The notes beneath the pieces are model-generated. The model ran no database searches. It had not been told where the DNA came from and was given only the letters and a program-made list of their open reading frames with translations. The position numbers and the translations under genes were made by a program. A DNA stretch of 8,682 nucleotides from an uncultured Ventosimonas sp. Lineage in GTDB: Bacteria; Pseudomonadota; Gammaproteobacteria; Pseudomonadales; Pseudomonadaceae. Location of the stretch: NCBI GenBank assembly GCA_945283395.1, contig CALYQH010000041.1, positions 1 through 8,682 of the forward strand, given 5' to 3'. Shown here piece by piece: positions 8,006 to 8,682 of this stretch; the first letter of the stretch is position 1; every line of letters begins with the position of its first letter.

Positions 8006-8682
8006 ATGAAAATTATTTTTTTAAAAAAACTTATCACTAACATCCGTACATTAGGCTATACAAGCATTTTTATTTTATCAACAAATACCTTTGCTCCTAT
8101 TGCCGCAGCAGATGTAAGCACTCCCCTTCCTATTTCCAAAGTAGAAAATAGCGCAGAAACTACTGATAAAAATCTTAAGATTACAAATTGGCAAGACTTA
8201 AAGCCCTCCGAAAATCAGATTATTACAAGTCTTAATATTTTTGAAATTTTACGCCGCCATCATTATTTAAAATTACCTATAGATGAGCAAAGGTCACAAA
8301 CTGTTTTTGAGAATTATTTCAGAGCATTAGACCCTCAACATATGTTCTTTACTCAAAGTGATATTGAAGAATTTACGCCACTCCGTATACAATTTTTTAA
8401 ACTATTGCGTTATGGACAATTAAAGCCTGGTTATACTATTTACCAGCGCTATTTACAAAGAGCACAAGAACGTATTGAATACTCTTTATCAATTCTAAAT
8501 AAAGGGATTGATAAAATGGATTTCAATACAAATAAAACTTTTTTAATTGATAGAGAAAAAGCTTCTTGGCCTAAAGATCTAGCAGAACAAAATAGCTTAT
8601 GGGAAAAACGAATAACAGACGATGTACTACGTTTAAAATTATCTAATAAAAAAGATAATGAGATAACTAGTCAATTAAATAA
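8006..8682 (+). CDS. prc: Carboxy-terminal processing (tail-specific) protease, N-terminal part
   Basis: Prc (Tsp; AlgO in Pseudomonas) is a periplasmic S41-family serine protease that degrades proteins from the C-terminus and trims cell-wall enzymes and envelope-stress regulators. The reading frame is open for 225 codons and runs off the window; family members are about 680-700 residues, so only the first third is present. The PDZ domain and the Ser/Lys catalytic pair lie outside and cannot be checked. Residues 1-35 look like a signal peptide: a KK- and R-containing start, hydrophobic LGYTSIFIL and an Ala-rich APIAAA|D cleavage region (after about A35, or A30). The mature part matches the Prc N-terminal helical domain: LRRHHYLKLPIDE, FENYFRALDPQHMFFTQSDIEEF, MDFNTNKTFLIDREKASWPKD and LWEKRITDDVLRLKLSNKK align with E. 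coli Prc as I recall it. It may be transcribed from its own promoter or as the tail of map-glnD-dapC. Confidence 0.9.
   Translation, partial: MKIIFLKKLITNIRTLGYTSIFILSTNTFAPIAAADVSTPLPISKVENSAETTDKNLKITNWQDLKPSENQIITSLNIFEILRRHHYLKLPIDEQRSQTVFENYFRALDPQHMFFTQSDIEEFTPLRIQFFKLLRYGQLKPGYTIYQRYLQRAQERIEYSLSILNKGIDKMDFNTNKTFLIDREKASWPKDLAEQNSLWEKRITDDVLRLKLSNKKDNEITSQLN

Overview
The window is AT-rich, roughly one third G+C by eye, and carries ordinary gammaproteobacterial chromosome genes. GlnD, Map, DapC and Ung all read like Pseudomonas proteins. Examples are the GlnD start with [14 protein letters not shown], the Map end ETFPRT, and the long DapC segment covering AADECYSELYF and SLSKRSNLPGLRSGFVAGD. 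The gene order map-glnD-dapC is also that of Pseudomonas. A Pseudomonas relative with such low G+C fits an insect-gut lineage such as Entomomonas. That placement is inference from remembered protein sequences, not a search.

Layout. On the minus strand, an AI-2E-family membrane protein gene (perM-like, 703-1893) runs into ung (24-710) with an 8-bp overlap. The ung gene is interrupted by an in-frame TGA exactly where a conserved glycine of the active-site motif should be, and three neighbouring motif residues are also changed, so it is called a pseudogene. A divergent intergenic region (1894-2141) holds a candidate promoter and an inverted repeat ahead of htpX (2142-3020, plus strand). htpX ends in a clear intrinsic terminator, which is followed by a short 17-bp tandem repeat and an extended -10 promoter for map.

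map (3179-3958), glnD (3975-6650) and dapC (6712-7911) then run in one direction with gaps of 16 and 61 bp and are probably co-transcribed. After a 94-bp gap with a small palindrome next to the start codon comes prc (from 8006), a periplasmic tail-specific protease gene cut by the window end.

How the genes relate. Map removes the initiator methionine from new proteins. GlnD senses glutamine and modifies PII. DapC makes a lysine and peptidoglycan precursor. HtpX and Prc are two membrane or periplasm quality-control proteases that here flank the map-glnD-dapC block. I see no mobile element, CRISPR array, RNA gene or new defence or biosynthetic system. The observation most worth following is the apparent decay of ung, which removes uracil repair and could feed the AT bias of the genome.
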